The notes under the pieces were generated by a model. That model was given only the letters and a program-made list of their open reading frames with translations. It ran no database searches and had not been told where the DNA came from. From JADKCL01 sp031424495 (GTDB lineage: Bacteria > Bacteroidota > Bacteroidia > J057 > JADKCL01), in NCBI GenBank assembly GCA_031424495.1, contig JANPHP010000357.1, positions 34,726-98,725 on the forward strand: DNA of 64,000 nucleotides. Direction: 5' to 3'. Position 1 is the first letter of the stretch, and the number at the start of each line of letters is the position of its first letter. Positions 28,260-37,668 of the stretch are shown in pieces. The translations under genes and the position numbers were made by a program.

Positions 28260-29681
28260 ATGCTTTTTAACTCCACACAGTTTCTCCTATTCCTACCGTT
28301 GGCCCTCATCGGCTACTTCTTGATGCCTTATCGGCTGCGGTGGGCGTTTGTGCTGCTGTGCTCCTATTACTTTTACATGTGTTGGCGCATCGAATATGTG
28401 CTGCTCATCATGGGCTCGACCGTCTTTGACTTCATGGTCGTGCGCGCCATGGGCGCACTATCAGACCCGCAATCGCGCAAACCGCTGCTTTGGCTCAGCC
28501 TCGGCATGAACCTCGGCGTACTCTCTTTCTTCAAATACTTCGATTTTCTGGCCAGCACCGGCAATTCGCTCACCGAGGCCCTCGGTGGCGGCGCGCCCTT
28601 GCCGATCTTCCACATCTTGCTGCCTGTCGGCATCAGCTTCTACACATTTCAGTCCATGGCCTACGCCATCGACGTGTACCGAGGCCACAAGGAGCCCGAG
28701 CAGCACCTTGGCTACTTTGCGCTCTTCGTCTGCTATTGGCCGCAACTTGTCGCAGGCCCCATCGAACGATCGGGCACCATGCTGCCCAAACTCAAGACCG
28801 ACTTTGCATTTGACTACGACCGCACCCTCATCGGCTTGAACCGCATTGCGCTTGGCTTCTTCAAAAAACTCGTCGTCGCCGACCGTCTCGCCGTCTATGT
28901 CACCGAGGTCTACAGCCACCCCCAAGACTTTGGAACCATCGCCATCGCCATCGCGGCAGTCTTCTTTGCCTTTCAGATCTACTGCGACTTCTCGGGCTAT
29001 ACCGACATCGCCATCGGTTGCGCGCGCATCATGGGTGTGACCCTGACAGAAAACTTTGACCGGCCCTACAGCGCGACCTCCATCACCGAGTTTTGGCGCA
29101 GGTGGCATATTTCGCTGTCCAGTTGGTTTCGCGACTACGTCTACATCCCGCTCGGCGGTAGCCGTGTGCTCAAGTGGCGCATGTACTACAACCTCTTCAT
29201 CACATTTCTTTTGAGCGGACTCTGGCACGGTGCCAATTGGACATTTGTGATCTGGGGCGCTTTCCATGGTGGATTTCTGGTCTGGGAAAAGCTCACTGAG
29301 GATTTGCGCACGCGGATCAAAACGCAGACCTTCCTGGCCAGGATTCCCAAACTCGTCAATGCCTGGAGCTTGAGCATTACCTTCTTCTGGGTGGTAATCG
29401 GATGGATATTTTTCAGGGCCAAGAGTTTGGGCGAAGCGATCACAGTGTTCAAGGGCTTGGGCGCGATGGACTTTCGCGTGAACCTCATCGAATTGATGGC
29501 GGGCAATGGACTTTTTAACTTTGGGATGAGCCTACTGGCCATCGGCCTGCTACTGAGCTCCTATTTGCTGCCCAAGGATCTGAAGATCAGATACAATTTG
29601 GCATTTTTGCTCACAGTTGGCTTGGTGATACTTTTGTTTGGGAAAGGAGGACAAAGTGACTTCATCTACTTCCAATTCTGA
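28260..29681 (+). CDS. MBOAT-family O-acyltransferase (AlgI-like)
   Basis: 473 residues with about ten hydrophobic helices. The family signature is clear: WRRWHISLSSWFRDYVYIPLGGSR (His283) and the catalytic His323 in LSGLWHGANWTF. AlgI/PatA/DltB-type MBOAT proteins move an acyl group across the membrane onto an exported polysaccharide. The next gene, an SGNH-like membrane-anchored protein, overlaps its 3' end and is the usual partner that completes periplasmic acetylation. It opens the polysaccharide locus that runs to 38849. The acyl donor and acceptor are unknown. Confidence 0.93.
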   Translation: MLFNSTQFLLFLPLALIGYFLMPYRLRWAFVLLCSYYFYMCWRIEYVLLIMGSTVFDFMVVRAMGALSDPQSRKPLLWLSLGMNLGVLSFFKYFDFLASTGNSLTEALGGGAPLPIFHILLPVGISFYTFQSMAYAIDVYRGHKEPEQHLGYFALFVCYWPQLVAGPIERSGTMLPKLKTDFAFDYDRTLIGLNRIALGFFKKLVVADRLAVYVTEVYSHPQDFGTIAIAIAAVFFAFQIYCDFSGYTDIAIGCARIMGVTLTENFDRPYSATSITEFWRRWHISLSSWFRDYVYIPLGGSRVLKWRMYYNLFITFLLSGLWHGANWTFVIWGAFHGGFLVWEKLTEDLRTRIKTQTFLARIPKLVNAWSLSITFFWVVIGWIFFRAKSLGEAITVFKGLGAMDFRVNLIELMAGNGLFNFGMSLLAIGLLLSSYLLPKDLKIRYNLAFLLTVGLVILLFGKGGQSDFIYFQF

Positions 29682-30915
29682 ACCGCTGCCAGGCCGCGCC
29701 ATCCAATGGCAGCACTTTGGGCGCTTGTTGTTGCGCATCGTGTTGCCACTGCTCGTGATCGGGCTGCTGATCTGCTTGGGTTTGGATTGGGTGGTGCGTG
29801 TGCGACTCATCGGGGAGACGCCCAGCCACGGCGCCGCCAAGCTCTACCGCATCCAAGAGCCACATCCCGGCGAAATTGCAATCATCGGCAGTTCGCGAGC
29901 CTTGTGTTCCTACATTCCTGACAGCATCGGCCCCAATTATTACAATTATGGGGTGAATGGAGCAGGTTTTGCGGTCATGGACATCTTTTTGAAACGGGTG
30001 CTGGAGCATGCAGACACCACGCCCATCATTTTGAACCTTGATTACGAGATGTTTTATTACCAGTTGGGCGACATCAACACCTACTTGCCGCATACCGATA
30101 TGCCCGAGGTGCGGCCGCTGCTCAAGCGCGCAGGCAATTACAGCATGCACATGGAGCTGCCCGGCATCAGGTACTACGGATGCGTGGATGCTTTTATGAA
30201 AGACCGCCTCAACGAGCGCTTGCAACTCACCAAAATTACCAACAAGGGCGCAGTAATCGACAAGTCACCCTACAATGCCGCACAATTTGCAAGGCTGGTG
30301 CAACAGCGTGAGGATTGGGCCCTGTCGCTCAAACCCTTCCATTCCTTGATCGATCAGCTCTTTGCACGCATACGCAGTCACCGCGAGCGCACCTTTGTGC
30401 TCGTCGTCGCGCCCTATCACAATAGCTATTTGAAATCGCTGGACATCGAGAGCATCACGCTCTCACAGCAACTGCTCGATCACTTGCGCCGCGAGCCAAA
30501 CGCGGTTGTATTGGATTGGGGCTGGCAGTCTTGGTCGGATGAATTTTTCACCAATACCACCCACGTAAACCTCAAGGGCGCAAATGCATTCAGCGCCAAG
30601 TTGCGGGAAGCCATGGGCAGTGTGCGCGGCGTAGCCGCACAGTCGCCCAAAGCCCTCGCAAATCCTCAGTCCTCGCCGCCTGAACCCGAGCACCAATCGC
30701 CCAAGGCTCCATCCACCGTCATTCCGCTCAACCTCCCCAAGCAGGAACTCAAATCTGTGAGCATACCCAAAGCAGCGCCCACCAAAACGCTGGACCCCGA
30801 GCATCAAATCCAGCATCAACCCTACCCTAATCCCGAACCGAACCCCAATCGCGTACCCGAACCGTACCCTAAGCCCGAACCGTACCTTAGGTCGTCTTCT
30901 CCAATCGTGCCCTAA
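29656..30915 (+). CDS. SGNH/DltD-like membrane-anchored protein, probable MBOAT partner
   Basis: 419 residues from a GTG at 29656, chosen because GGAAAGGAGG sits five bases upstream; a TTG at 29638 is in frame too. There is one N-terminal membrane helix (about 22-45) and then an extracytoplasmic domain with a DltD/AlgX-like alpha/beta pattern: block I IIGSSRALCS (Ser80 as likely nucleophile), LNLDYEMFYY, LVVAPYHNSY and a C-terminal block NTTHVNLKGANAFS. The position of the usual Asp three residues before the His is Asn. The last 80 or so residues are a Pro/Glu/Pro-rich low-complexity tail (PNPEPNPNRVPEPYPKPEPY) made by degenerate DNA repeats. It overlaps the MBOAT gene by 26 bases, so the two probably act together in polysaccharide acylation. 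Confidence 0.75.
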   Translation: MTSSTSNSEPLPGRAIQWQHFGRLLLRIVLPLLVIGLLICLGLDWVVRVRLIGETPSHGAAKLYRIQEPHPGEIAIIGSSRALCSYIPDSIGPNYYNYGVNGAGFAVMDIFLKRVLEHADTTPIILNLDYEMFYYQLGDINTYLPHTDMPEVRPLLKRAGNYSMHMELPGIRYYGCVDAFMKDRLNERLQLTKITNKGAVIDKSPYNAAQFARLVQQREDWALSLKPFHSLIDQLFARIRSHRERTFVLVVAPYHNSYLKSLDIESITLSQQLLDHLRREPNAVVLDWGWQSWSDEFFTNTTHVNLKGANAFSAKLREAMGSVRGVAAQSPKALANPQSSPPEPEHQSPKAPSTVIPLNLPKQELKSVSIPKAAPTKTLDPEHQIQHQPYPNPEPNPNRVPEPYPKPEPYLRSSSPIVP

Positions 30916-30935
30916 ACCCTTACCCGAACTCTAAA

Positions 30936-32222
30936 ATGTTGCGTCGATTCATCAATCTCATCAACAATACCAGCCCATGGTGGTTGTTTTTGCCCTTTCT
31001 GCTCTTCTATGTGGTCCTGGCCCTCGTCATGGAGCCACATACTGAGCTCCTTTATGATGAAGGACGCTACTGGGGATTTGCACTCAACATGCTGAACGGC
31101 CACTACCACTACAAGGAGGGCTATCAATTCTTGTGGAATGGGCCCGGCTACCCGATACTGCTGCTGCCATTTGTCGTGCTGAATTGTAAACCCTGGGTTC
31201 TGGAATTGCTGAATTCGCTGATGCTTTATGCCACGGTGGTGTACTTTTTCAAGCTGATGAATATGTACATTTCACGCAAGCAGGCGCTCTTTGCCACACT
31301 GATCCTGGCTTGTTACTGGCCGCTGTATGAGGTCTGTCTCCCCTACATCATGACTGAGGCGCTGTGCATGCTCCTCACCGTGACGGCTTCCTATTTCCTC
31401 TGCAAAGCCTTCCGGCTCAAGGACTATCGCTGGCGTACAATCTTGTTGCCCGCATTTTTGCTGGGCATGCTCGCCCTCACCAAGGTGATTTTTGGCTATG
31501 TGATCATGGTCATGATCGTGGTTTGCTTGGTTGTCTGGCTACTCCGCGGGCGCTCGCACCGCATGTGGCAGATGAGCAAAGTGTTCCTTTTTGCACTCGC
31601 TTTTTGCACGCCCTACCTGCTCTATACCTATTCGCTCACTGGTCAGGCTTTCTATTGGGGAAATGCTGGCGGATTGCAACTTTACTGGATGTCCACGCCT
31701 TATGAGAATGAGTTAGGAGACTGGCATGTGGCGACCTTGGAGGAAGATACGACCCTGATGAAAAACCACGGAGTCTTTTTTGCCAGCATCAATCACTTGA
31801 GTGCGCAACAGCAAGATCAGGCGCTCAAGGTGCAGGCCATCGCCAACATCAAAGCCCATCCCAAGAAATTTGCCTACAACTGGGTCGCCAACTTGGGCCG
31901 CACCTTTTTCAGCTATCCAAATTCATTTCTCAAACCCAGTAATGGCTACCTCAAGTACCTGGTTCCCAACATCTTTTTGATTGTCTTCATGGTGATCATG
32001 ATGTACCCGACCGTGGTCTATTACAAGCGCTATCCTTTGGAGATACTCATTTTGCTGCTTTTTGCATTTGTGTATCTCGCGGGCATCTCGGTCTTGGCCT
32101 CCTATGCACGGTTTTTGTACATGACCGTGCCCATCTTCATGCTATGGATCGGCTGGGGCTTGCACCGGTTTGTCGCTTTCAATTTGGACCCACCTCGCTA
32201 CCACGGCAACAACGGCGAATAA
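30936..32222 (+). CDS. GT-C fold (ArnT/PMT-like, GT39/83 type) membrane glycosyltransferase
   Basis: 428 residues with about ten membrane helices. After the first helix comes an extracytoplasmic loop with LLYDEGRYWGFALNML; an acidic pair at this place is the hallmark of GT-C transferases using polyprenyl-phosphate sugars. GPGYPILLLPF and the later LTALTK-type membrane segments fit the PMT_2/ArnT group. It lies 20 bases after the SGNH gene and 11 before a GT4 gene, within the polysaccharide operon. It probably adds a sugar to lipid-linked oligosaccharide or polysaccharide on the periplasmic face. Sugar and acceptor are unknown. Confidence 0.8.
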   Translation: MLRRFINLINNTSPWWLFLPFLLFYVVLALVMEPHTELLYDEGRYWGFALNMLNGHYHYKEGYQFLWNGPGYPILLLPFVVLNCKPWVLELLNSLMLYATVVYFFKLMNMYISRKQALFATLILACYWPLYEVCLPYIMTEALCMLLTVTASYFLCKAFRLKDYRWRTILLPAFLLGMLALTKVIFGYVIMVMIVVCLVVWLLRGRSHRMWQMSKVFLFALAFCTPYLLYTYSLTGQAFYWGNAGGLQLYWMSTPYENELGDWHVATLEEDTTLMKNHGVFFASINHLSAQQQDQALKVQAIANIKAHPKKFAYNWVANLGRTFFSYPNSFLKPSNGYLKYLVPNIFLIVFMVIMMYPTVVYYKRYPLEILILLLFAFVYLAGISVLASYARFLYMTVPIFMLWIGWGLHRFVAFNLDPPRYHGNNGE

Positions 32223-32233
32223 GCTTGAATCTT

Positions 32234-33370
32234 ATGGCTGAGAAGTCGGCAACAATCAAGGTGCTCTTCTGCACAGACGGCATTTTTCCGCATTCGATCG
32301 GCGGCATGCAGCGCCATTCACGGCTTTTGGTTGAGGCGCTCTCGACCTTTCCTGAATTGGAGATTACGGTCTTGCACCCCCACGCAGGCGTGCAAGTGTT
32401 TGCACACTGCCCCACCGTGAAGGAGGTAGCCCTCCCTGCCCCTCCGAGCAATAAGCACTATTTCCTCGGGCTGCGCGATTACTCCAAGGCCGTGCTTGCC
32501 GAGGCCATGCGACGACCCGATCACTTGGTATATGCCCAGGGCTTGAGCGTATGGATGGGCGCAGCACAGTTGCAGCATCGGCTCATCGTAAATCCGCATG
32601 GGTTGGAGCCCTTTCAGGCGCTGGGCATCAAAGATCAGCTCAAGACCTGGCCCTACCGCTGGGTTTTCAGGCGGCTCTTTCGCACTGCCGCCCGCGTTGT
32701 CTCGCTTGGGGGCAGCCTCACAGGCATCTTGCAGCGCAACGGCCGCCCAAGCAATGTGGTCGTGCTCCCCAATGCGACCCAACTGCTGCAACAACCCGAT
32801 GCAGCACTCATCAAGTCACCTGCACAACCGCTGCGGTTCCTGTTTGTGGGCCGCTTTGCCGCAAACAAGGGCATTGGCATCTTGCTAGCGGCCGCGCAGC
32901 GGCTCAATGCAGCAGGTTTTCAGGACCGCTTTGTATTGGATTTGGCTGGCAAGGGTCCGCTTTTTGAGGAAATGAAAGCAAAATATCCGCTACCCAATGC
33001 AAATTTCATGGGCTTTGTGCTGGATGCTGATTTGGATCGCTGTTATGCTGATGATCAGGTGTTTGTATTGCCGACTTTGTTTGAAGGCATGCCCACGGTG
33101 GTTTTGGAGGCCATGGCACGTGCGATGCCTATTTTGGTGACCGACACGGGCGCAACCCTGGAGTTGGTCGATGGTAGCAATGGTACCATCGTCGCCAAAA
33201 ACGATGTACAGGCGCTGCAGACCGCTATGCAGGCGATGCTCGAATTGCCCGCAACCGAGTTTCAGGCGCGATCGGCGGCATCGCTCACCAAGGTGAAGCA
33301 GCGATTTACCTGGCCCATCGTCGCCGCAGCCCATCTTGCTTTGTTTCGCGATATGTGGCATTCTTCCTAA
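32234..33370 (+). CDS. Glycosyltransferase family 4
   Basis: 378 residues from the ATG at 32234; the upstream extension overlaps the preceding gene. The N-terminal Rossmann half begins KVLFCTDGIFPHSIGGMQRH, where the Gly-Gly loop is typical of retaining GT-B enzymes. The C-terminal half has LRFLFVGRFAANKGIGILLAA and the donor-binding E-x7-E motif (FEGMPTVVLEAMARAMP). It likely transfers a nucleotide-activated hexose during assembly of the repeat unit. It is cytoplasmic or membrane-associated. It is followed after 28 bases by the ligase/polymerase gene. Confidence 0.9.
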   Translation: MAEKSATIKVLFCTDGIFPHSIGGMQRHSRLLVEALSTFPELEITVLHPHAGVQVFAHCPTVKEVALPAPPSNKHYFLGLRDYSKAVLAEAMRRPDHLVYAQGLSVWMGAAQLQHRLIVNPHGLEPFQALGIKDQLKTWPYRWVFRRLFRTAARVVSLGGSLTGILQRNGRPSNVVVLPNATQLLQQPDAALIKSPAQPLRFLFVGRFAANKGIGILLAAAQRLNAAGFQDRFVLDLAGKGPLFEEMKAKYPLPNANFMGFVLDADLDRCYADDQVFVLPTLFEGMPTVVLEAMARAMPILVTDTGATLELVDGSNGTIVAKNDVQALQTAMQAMLELPATEFQARSAASLTKVKQRFTWPIVAAAHLALFRDMWHSS

Positions 33371-33398
33371 ATTGCACACGCATTAATACACGGCCGCT

Positions 33399-34751
33399 TT
33401 GCTCGACGTCCTCGAACGACATAGGATACTCTTCATTTTCATCTTGCCGCTCATCTTGTTTACAGGAGCAGCGGCAGGTCCCGTGGCGATGGTCGTCACT
33501 GGCCTGGGCGTAGCCTACCTATTCTATATCGATGAGCACCAATCGATTATCGTTTTGTTTTTGCTATGCCTGTTGATGGGCGATAGCCGCATCGAGGAAC
33601 TGCAATTCATCAAGCCGCTGCGGGCGGAGATCATGATCATGATGTTTATTTTTTCGATCTATGAGCTCCGCAACAACTATTACAAGATCAACGGCTTGAT
33701 CTTGGCATTCCTCCCCTTCTTTTGGATTTCCATACTCGCGCTGATATTCAGCCCCAATTTGTCGACTGGCGTGAGCAAGATGCTGTCCTTTGGCTTGATC
33801 TATTTTGTAGGCTTCAACTACATCCACCACAAGTTTGAGCGCTATGGCACGCAACTGATGTCAGATTGTTTCTATGTGATTTTGTTCATTTTGGCATTGG
33901 GCTTTATGTTGTTGCCGGTCATCCCCGATCAAGTGACCTATGGCGGCATTCGTTACAATGGAATGATGGGCAATCCTAACGGGATGGGTATGTTGGTGAC
34001 GCTCGTCTCGCCACTCATGTACTACCTTTTCAAGCGAGATCGCAACATTCCGCGGCGGCTCAAAGCCATTGCTTGGGCGCTCATCATCATCTCTTTGATT
34101 ATGTGCTCAAGCCGGAATGCAATCTTTTCCGTGGCCTTGTTTTTCATCATTGTCTATGGTTTAGAAGGCAGCACCTTTCGCAGGGTGAGTTTTCTGTTCA
34201 TCTTCTTGCCTGCGGTAGGTTTGATCGTCTACAATGTAGACATGGAGCAATTGGTCTATACCCTAGGACTGGAGCGCTATTTCCGGATCAAAGAATTCGG
34301 CTCTGGCTCAGGACGCATTTTTGCATGGCAGCATGCCCTCGTGCTCATCAAAAAATCACCCCTCATCGGCTGCGGATTCGCCTGCGAGGAATACAACTTC
34401 CTCGAGAAAACCTCCTTTCAACTCTGGCACTCTGGCCACCAAGGCGGGGTGCACAATTCCTTCTTGGCATTTGCCGTGAATACGGGGATCGTAGGCACGA
34501 TTTGCTACCTCGGCTTCCTGCTCAATGCAGCCCGCAACGTGCGCAACCTGCGCATTGTGATACCCTTTATGGCATCAGCGATGTTTTCTGCCATCTTTGA
34601 GTCCTGGCTGATTTCCTCCTTGAGTGCATTTCAAATCCTCTTTTTGCTCACGCTGGTCTTCATGATCGTAGATACCAATCATGAAGAGCTCTTGGTTTCG
34701 TCGCTGGCAGGTGATTTTTCCAATACGGCTGCGGAGGGCAATATTCGATGA
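33399..34751 (+). CDS. O-antigen ligase/polymerase family protein (Wzy/WaaL-like)
   Basis: 450 residues with about eleven hydrophobic segments and one larger periplasmic loop. The Wzy_C-type motif HNSFLAFAVNTGIVG is near residue 350, and GNPNGMGMLVTLVSPL near 190. The start is a TTG at 33399; the first in-frame ATG is about 30 codons in and would remove the first membrane segment. The family joins lipid-linked repeat units or ligates them to a lipid or protein acceptor. It overlaps the next GT4 gene by ATGA (34748-34751). Whether it is polymerase or ligase cannot be settled from sequence. Confidence 0.85.
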   Translation: MLDVLERHRILFIFILPLILFTGAAAGPVAMVVTGLGVAYLFYIDEHQSIIVLFLLCLLMGDSRIEELQFIKPLRAEIMIMMFIFSIYELRNNYYKINGLILAFLPFFWISILALIFSPNLSTGVSKMLSFGLIYFVGFNYIHHKFERYGTQLMSDCFYVILFILALGFMLLPVIPDQVTYGGIRYNGMMGNPNGMGMLVTLVSPLMYYLFKRDRNIPRRLKAIAWALIIISLIMCSSRNAIFSVALFFIIVYGLEGSTFRRVSFLFIFLPAVGLIVYNVDMEQLVYTLGLERYFRIKEFGSGSGRIFAWQHALVLIKKSPLIGCGFACEEYNFLEKTSFQLWHSGHQGGVHNSFLAFAVNTGIVGTICYLGFLLNAARNVRNLRIVIPFMASAMFSAIFESWLISSLSAFQILFLLTLVFMIVDTNHEELLVSSLAGDFSNTAAEGNIR

Positions 34752-35809
34752 CGGTGCTGGTGCTTTACTCTGAAATCGCGGGCTATTTCGTTGCTTGTGT
34801 GCGCCGCTATGTGCAGCTGCATGGCGGCACAGTACACATCGTGCGTTGGCCAATCAATCCCGAGGCACCATTTAAGTTTTCAGACGACCCCGGCATCGTC
34901 TACCATGAACGAGAGGACTATGATGATGCCGGCCTGCTCAAGCTGGCCCAAGCGATCAACCCCGACGCATTGTACATCTCAGGATGGATCGACAAATCCT
35001 ACCTCAAGGTCGCACGCCACTTTTTTAAACTGGGTAGACCCGTGATTGCAGCATTTGATACCCAGTGGCGCGGCGATTTGCGTCAGCGCATCGCGACCTG
35101 GATTTCACCTTTTGTCTTCAAGCGCCGATTTACCCATGCCTGGGTGCCCGGCATGTTTCAATATGAATATGCGCGTCGGCTGGGATTTGCCCGTGACCGC
35201 ATTCTCACGGGCATGTACTCGGCCGACACAGCCCTATTTGACGCCGTCTACGCGCCTGCCATGGCCGCAAAGGCAGCTCAATATCCGCATCGCCTCGTCT
35301 ACGTAGGTCGCTACCTCGCGCTCAAGGGCGTCTTGGAGCTATACCATGCCTTCAGGGAGGTGAGCACCGAGGTGCAGCACGATTGGGAACTGGTGCTCAT
35401 CGGCAACGGACCGCTCAAAGATGAGTTGAAAGAGACCCGCAACATTCATTTCCGAGATTTTGTGCAGCCCAGCGAATTGCCAAGCCTGGCCTTGGAAGCT
35501 GGCGCGCTCGTCTTGCCGAGCCGCAGCGACGCTTGGGGTGTGGTGCTGCATGAATTTGCTGCAGCTGGCATGCCCTTGATCTGCACCGATGCCGCTGGCG
35601 GCATCACAGCCTTTGTCAAAGAAGGCTACAACGGCTTTGTACATCGCCGCAATGACAAGGATTCACTCAAACAAGTGCTCAAGCTCCTTTTTGCCCAGTC
35701 AGACGACGACTTGCGACGCATGGGGCAACGCAGCCATGAGTTATCCAAGCAGATCTCGCCCGATACCTGGGCGGCTACCTTGCACCATGTTGTGGGAGGG
35801 CGCAGCTGA
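34748..35809 (+). CDS. Glycosyltransferase family 4
   Basis: 353 residues, GT-B type. The C-terminal half has RLVYVGRYLALKGVLELYHAF, WELVLIGNGPLKDEL and a donor-binding segment SRSDAWGVVLHEFAAAGMPL, in which the first Glu of the E-x7-E motif is replaced by Ser/Asp, as in some GT4 subgroups. The N-terminal half lacks the usual GG loop (VLVLYSEIAGYFVACVRRY), so the acceptor differs from the neighbouring GT4 enzymes. It is coupled to the genes on both sides (ATGA before, TGATG after). Confidence 0.87.
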   Translation: MTVLVLYSEIAGYFVACVRRYVQLHGGTVHIVRWPINPEAPFKFSDDPGIVYHEREDYDDAGLLKLAQAINPDALYISGWIDKSYLKVARHFFKLGRPVIAAFDTQWRGDLRQRIATWISPFVFKRRFTHAWVPGMFQYEYARRLGFARDRILTGMYSADTALFDAVYAPAMAAKAAQYPHRLVYVGRYLALKGVLELYHAFREVSTEVQHDWELVLIGNGPLKDELKETRNIHFRDFVQPSELPSLALEAGALVLPSRSDAWGVVLHEFAAAGMPLICTDAAGGITAFVKEGYNGFVHRRNDKDSLKQVLKLLFAQSDDDLRRMGQRSHELSKQISPDTWAATLHHVVGGRS

Positions 35810-37668
35810 TGTGTGGCATCGTCGGCATCATCGGGGCTGGCATTCCCAAGGGAGTGATTGAACGCATGACAGCAGCCATCGCCCATCGTGGGCCAGATTC
35901 TGATGGCTTTTTCAGCGAAGGTGATGTGCACCTAGGTCACCGCAGACTCAGCATCATCGATACCTCCGAGCGCGGTCGACAGCCGATGGAGGATGTCTCG
36001 GGCCGCTATGTGCTCATCCACAATGGCGAAATCTACAATTACCAGCAACTCCGGACTGAGCTTGAGTACCCTTGGCAGACAGGTACGGATACCGAAGTGA
36101 TTTTGGCGGCCTATCGGCAATGGGGACCTGCATGCGTGGAGCGATTTGCAGGTATGTTTGCCTTCGCGATTTGGGACAAGTTAGCGCAGCGACTGTTCAT
36201 TGCGCGTGACCGCCTGGGCATCAAACCCCTGTACATGCATGTGCAGCAGGGTAGACTGCTCTTCGGTTCGGAGCTGCGGGCACTGCTCGCCTCGGGGCTG
36301 ATCCAAGGTAAGCTTGATCGGCAGGGCCTCCAATCCTACCTCATGTACCAAACTGTCTACGGATCGGGTAGCATCGTGCGAGATATTTCCATGCTGCCAC
36401 CCGGTCACTATGCGATCTGGGAGCGTGGGGAGTTGCAGGTCACGACGTGGTGGGATGTATGGGCCAATGCAAGCCAAGAAGCACAGTCGCTTGACGCAGC
36501 AGCCGTGCGGCGGCGCGTGCGCGCGCTGCTGGACCAGTCCATTGCACGACGATTGGTCAGCGACGTGCCCGTAGGCGCGTTCTTGAGTGGAGGCATCGAT
36601 TCGAGCGCTGTCGTGGCGCTCATGGCCTTGGCTTCCCCCCAACCCATCGACACATTCTCCATCATCTTTGACGAAAAGGAATTTGATGAGCGCGAATGGT
36701 CGGGCCTGATTGCTAAGAAATACAATACGCGCCACCATCCGATCTTGCTCAAGCCCAGTGATTTCTTGGACGCCCTTCCGGCTGCCCTGCGCTGCATGGA
36801 CCATCCCAGCGGAGACGGCATCAACAGCTATGTGGTTTCGCAAGTGACGCGTGCCCAGGGCGTCAAGGTTGCGCTCTCAGGACTTGGGGGGGATGAACTC
36901 TTTGCGGGCTATCCCATTTTCACGTCCTTGCCCGCCATAATTCAGAAGCGCATCTTTCATTTACCCTACACCTTGCGCCGCCTCATGGCCTCCCTCTATG
37001 GCCTGTTGCAGCGGGGGCGTGAGGCTGGCAAAAAGCGCTCAGTGCTAGCACTTCCGCAGGTCGATCTGGAGTCTGTTTACCAGGTATTTCGCACGATCTA
37101 CGACGCCGCAGATACCCAAACGCTGCTGCGACCGCTGTCAACAGGGCAGCATCCCCTGGCCGCCTTGCTTGCTGCAAATGCGGGGCTGCGTCGGGCATTG
37201 CCCGTCTTGAGCCAAATCGGTGGTTTGGAAATCAATTCCTACACCCAGAGTGTGCTGCTGCGCGACGCTGACCAAATGAGCATGGCCCATGCGCTCGAGG
37301 TCAGGGTGCCCTTCTTTGACCACGACCTTGTCGAGTTTGTGATGGGCATCCCCGACACAATCAAGGGCGGCACATATCCCAAGCAATTGCTCGTCGATTC
37401 GCTGGGAGACCTGCTGCCATCAGCCTTGGTGCACCGCAAAAAAATGGGATTTGTCTTTCCTTGGGAGCAATGGCTGCGCGGCGAATTGCGCAGCTTTTGC
37501 GAAGAGCGCTGGCAACAGTTTGCCGCGCGTGATTGCGTGGCACAGCCTGAGCGGTTTCATCAAATTTGGCGTGATTTTCAAGCGGGCAAGGGGCCTTGGT
37601 TGTGGACCCATATTTGGTTGCCAGTGGTTTTGGAAGATTGGTTGCAGCGCAATGGGGTGGATGCATGA
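35809..37668 (+). CDS. Asparagine synthase-type glutamine amidotransferase (AsnB family) in polysaccharide locus
   Basis: 619 residues. The N-terminal class II glutaminase starts MCGIVGIIG with the catalytic Cys2 and contains LGHRRLSIID and YNGEIYN-like HNGEIYNY. The C-terminal synthetase domain has the PP-loop LSGGIDSSAVVAL and GLGGDELFAGYPIF. Size and layout match AsnB. AsnB-like enzymes in O-antigen/exopolysaccharide clusters are thought to amidate sugar acids or other carboxylates rather than make asparagine, and the setting between GT4 genes fits that. The start overlaps the previous stop (TGATG), and the stop overlaps the next ATG. Confidence 0.93.
   Translation: MCGIVGIIGAGIPKGVIERMTAAIAHRGPDSDGFFSEGDVHLGHRRLSIIDTSERGRQPMEDVSGRYVLIHNGEIYNYQQLRTELEYPWQTGTDTEVILAAYRQWGPACVERFAGMFAFAIWDKLAQRLFIARDRLGIKPLYMHVQQGRLLFGSELRALLASGLIQGKLDRQGLQSYLMYQTVYGSGSIVRDISMLPPGHYAIWERGELQVTTWWDVWANASQEAQSLDAAAVRRRVRALLDQSIARRLVSDVPVGAFLSGGIDSSAVVALMALASPQPIDTFSIIFDEKEFDEREWSGLIAKKYNTRHHPILLKPSDFLDALPAALRCMDHPSGDGINSYVVSQVTRAQGVKVALSGLGGDELFAGYPIFTSLPAIIQKRIFHLPYTLRRLMASLYGLLQRGREAGKKRSVLALPQVDLESVYQVFRTIYDAADTQTLLRPLSTGQHPLAALLAANAGLRRALPVLSQIGGLEINSYTQSVLLRDADQMSMAHALEVRVPFFDHDLVEFVMGIPDTIKGGTYPKQLLVDSLGDLLPSALVHRKKMGFVFPWEQWLRGELRSFCEERWQQFAARDCVAQPERFHQIWRDFQAGKGPWLWTHIWLPVVLEDWLQRNGVDA

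Noticed and set aside
35809..37668. Dedicated asparagine biosynthesis (asnB) as the main role
   Set aside because: The enzyme family is right, but tight coupling to GT4 genes points to sugar-acid amidation, so no asnB symbol is given.
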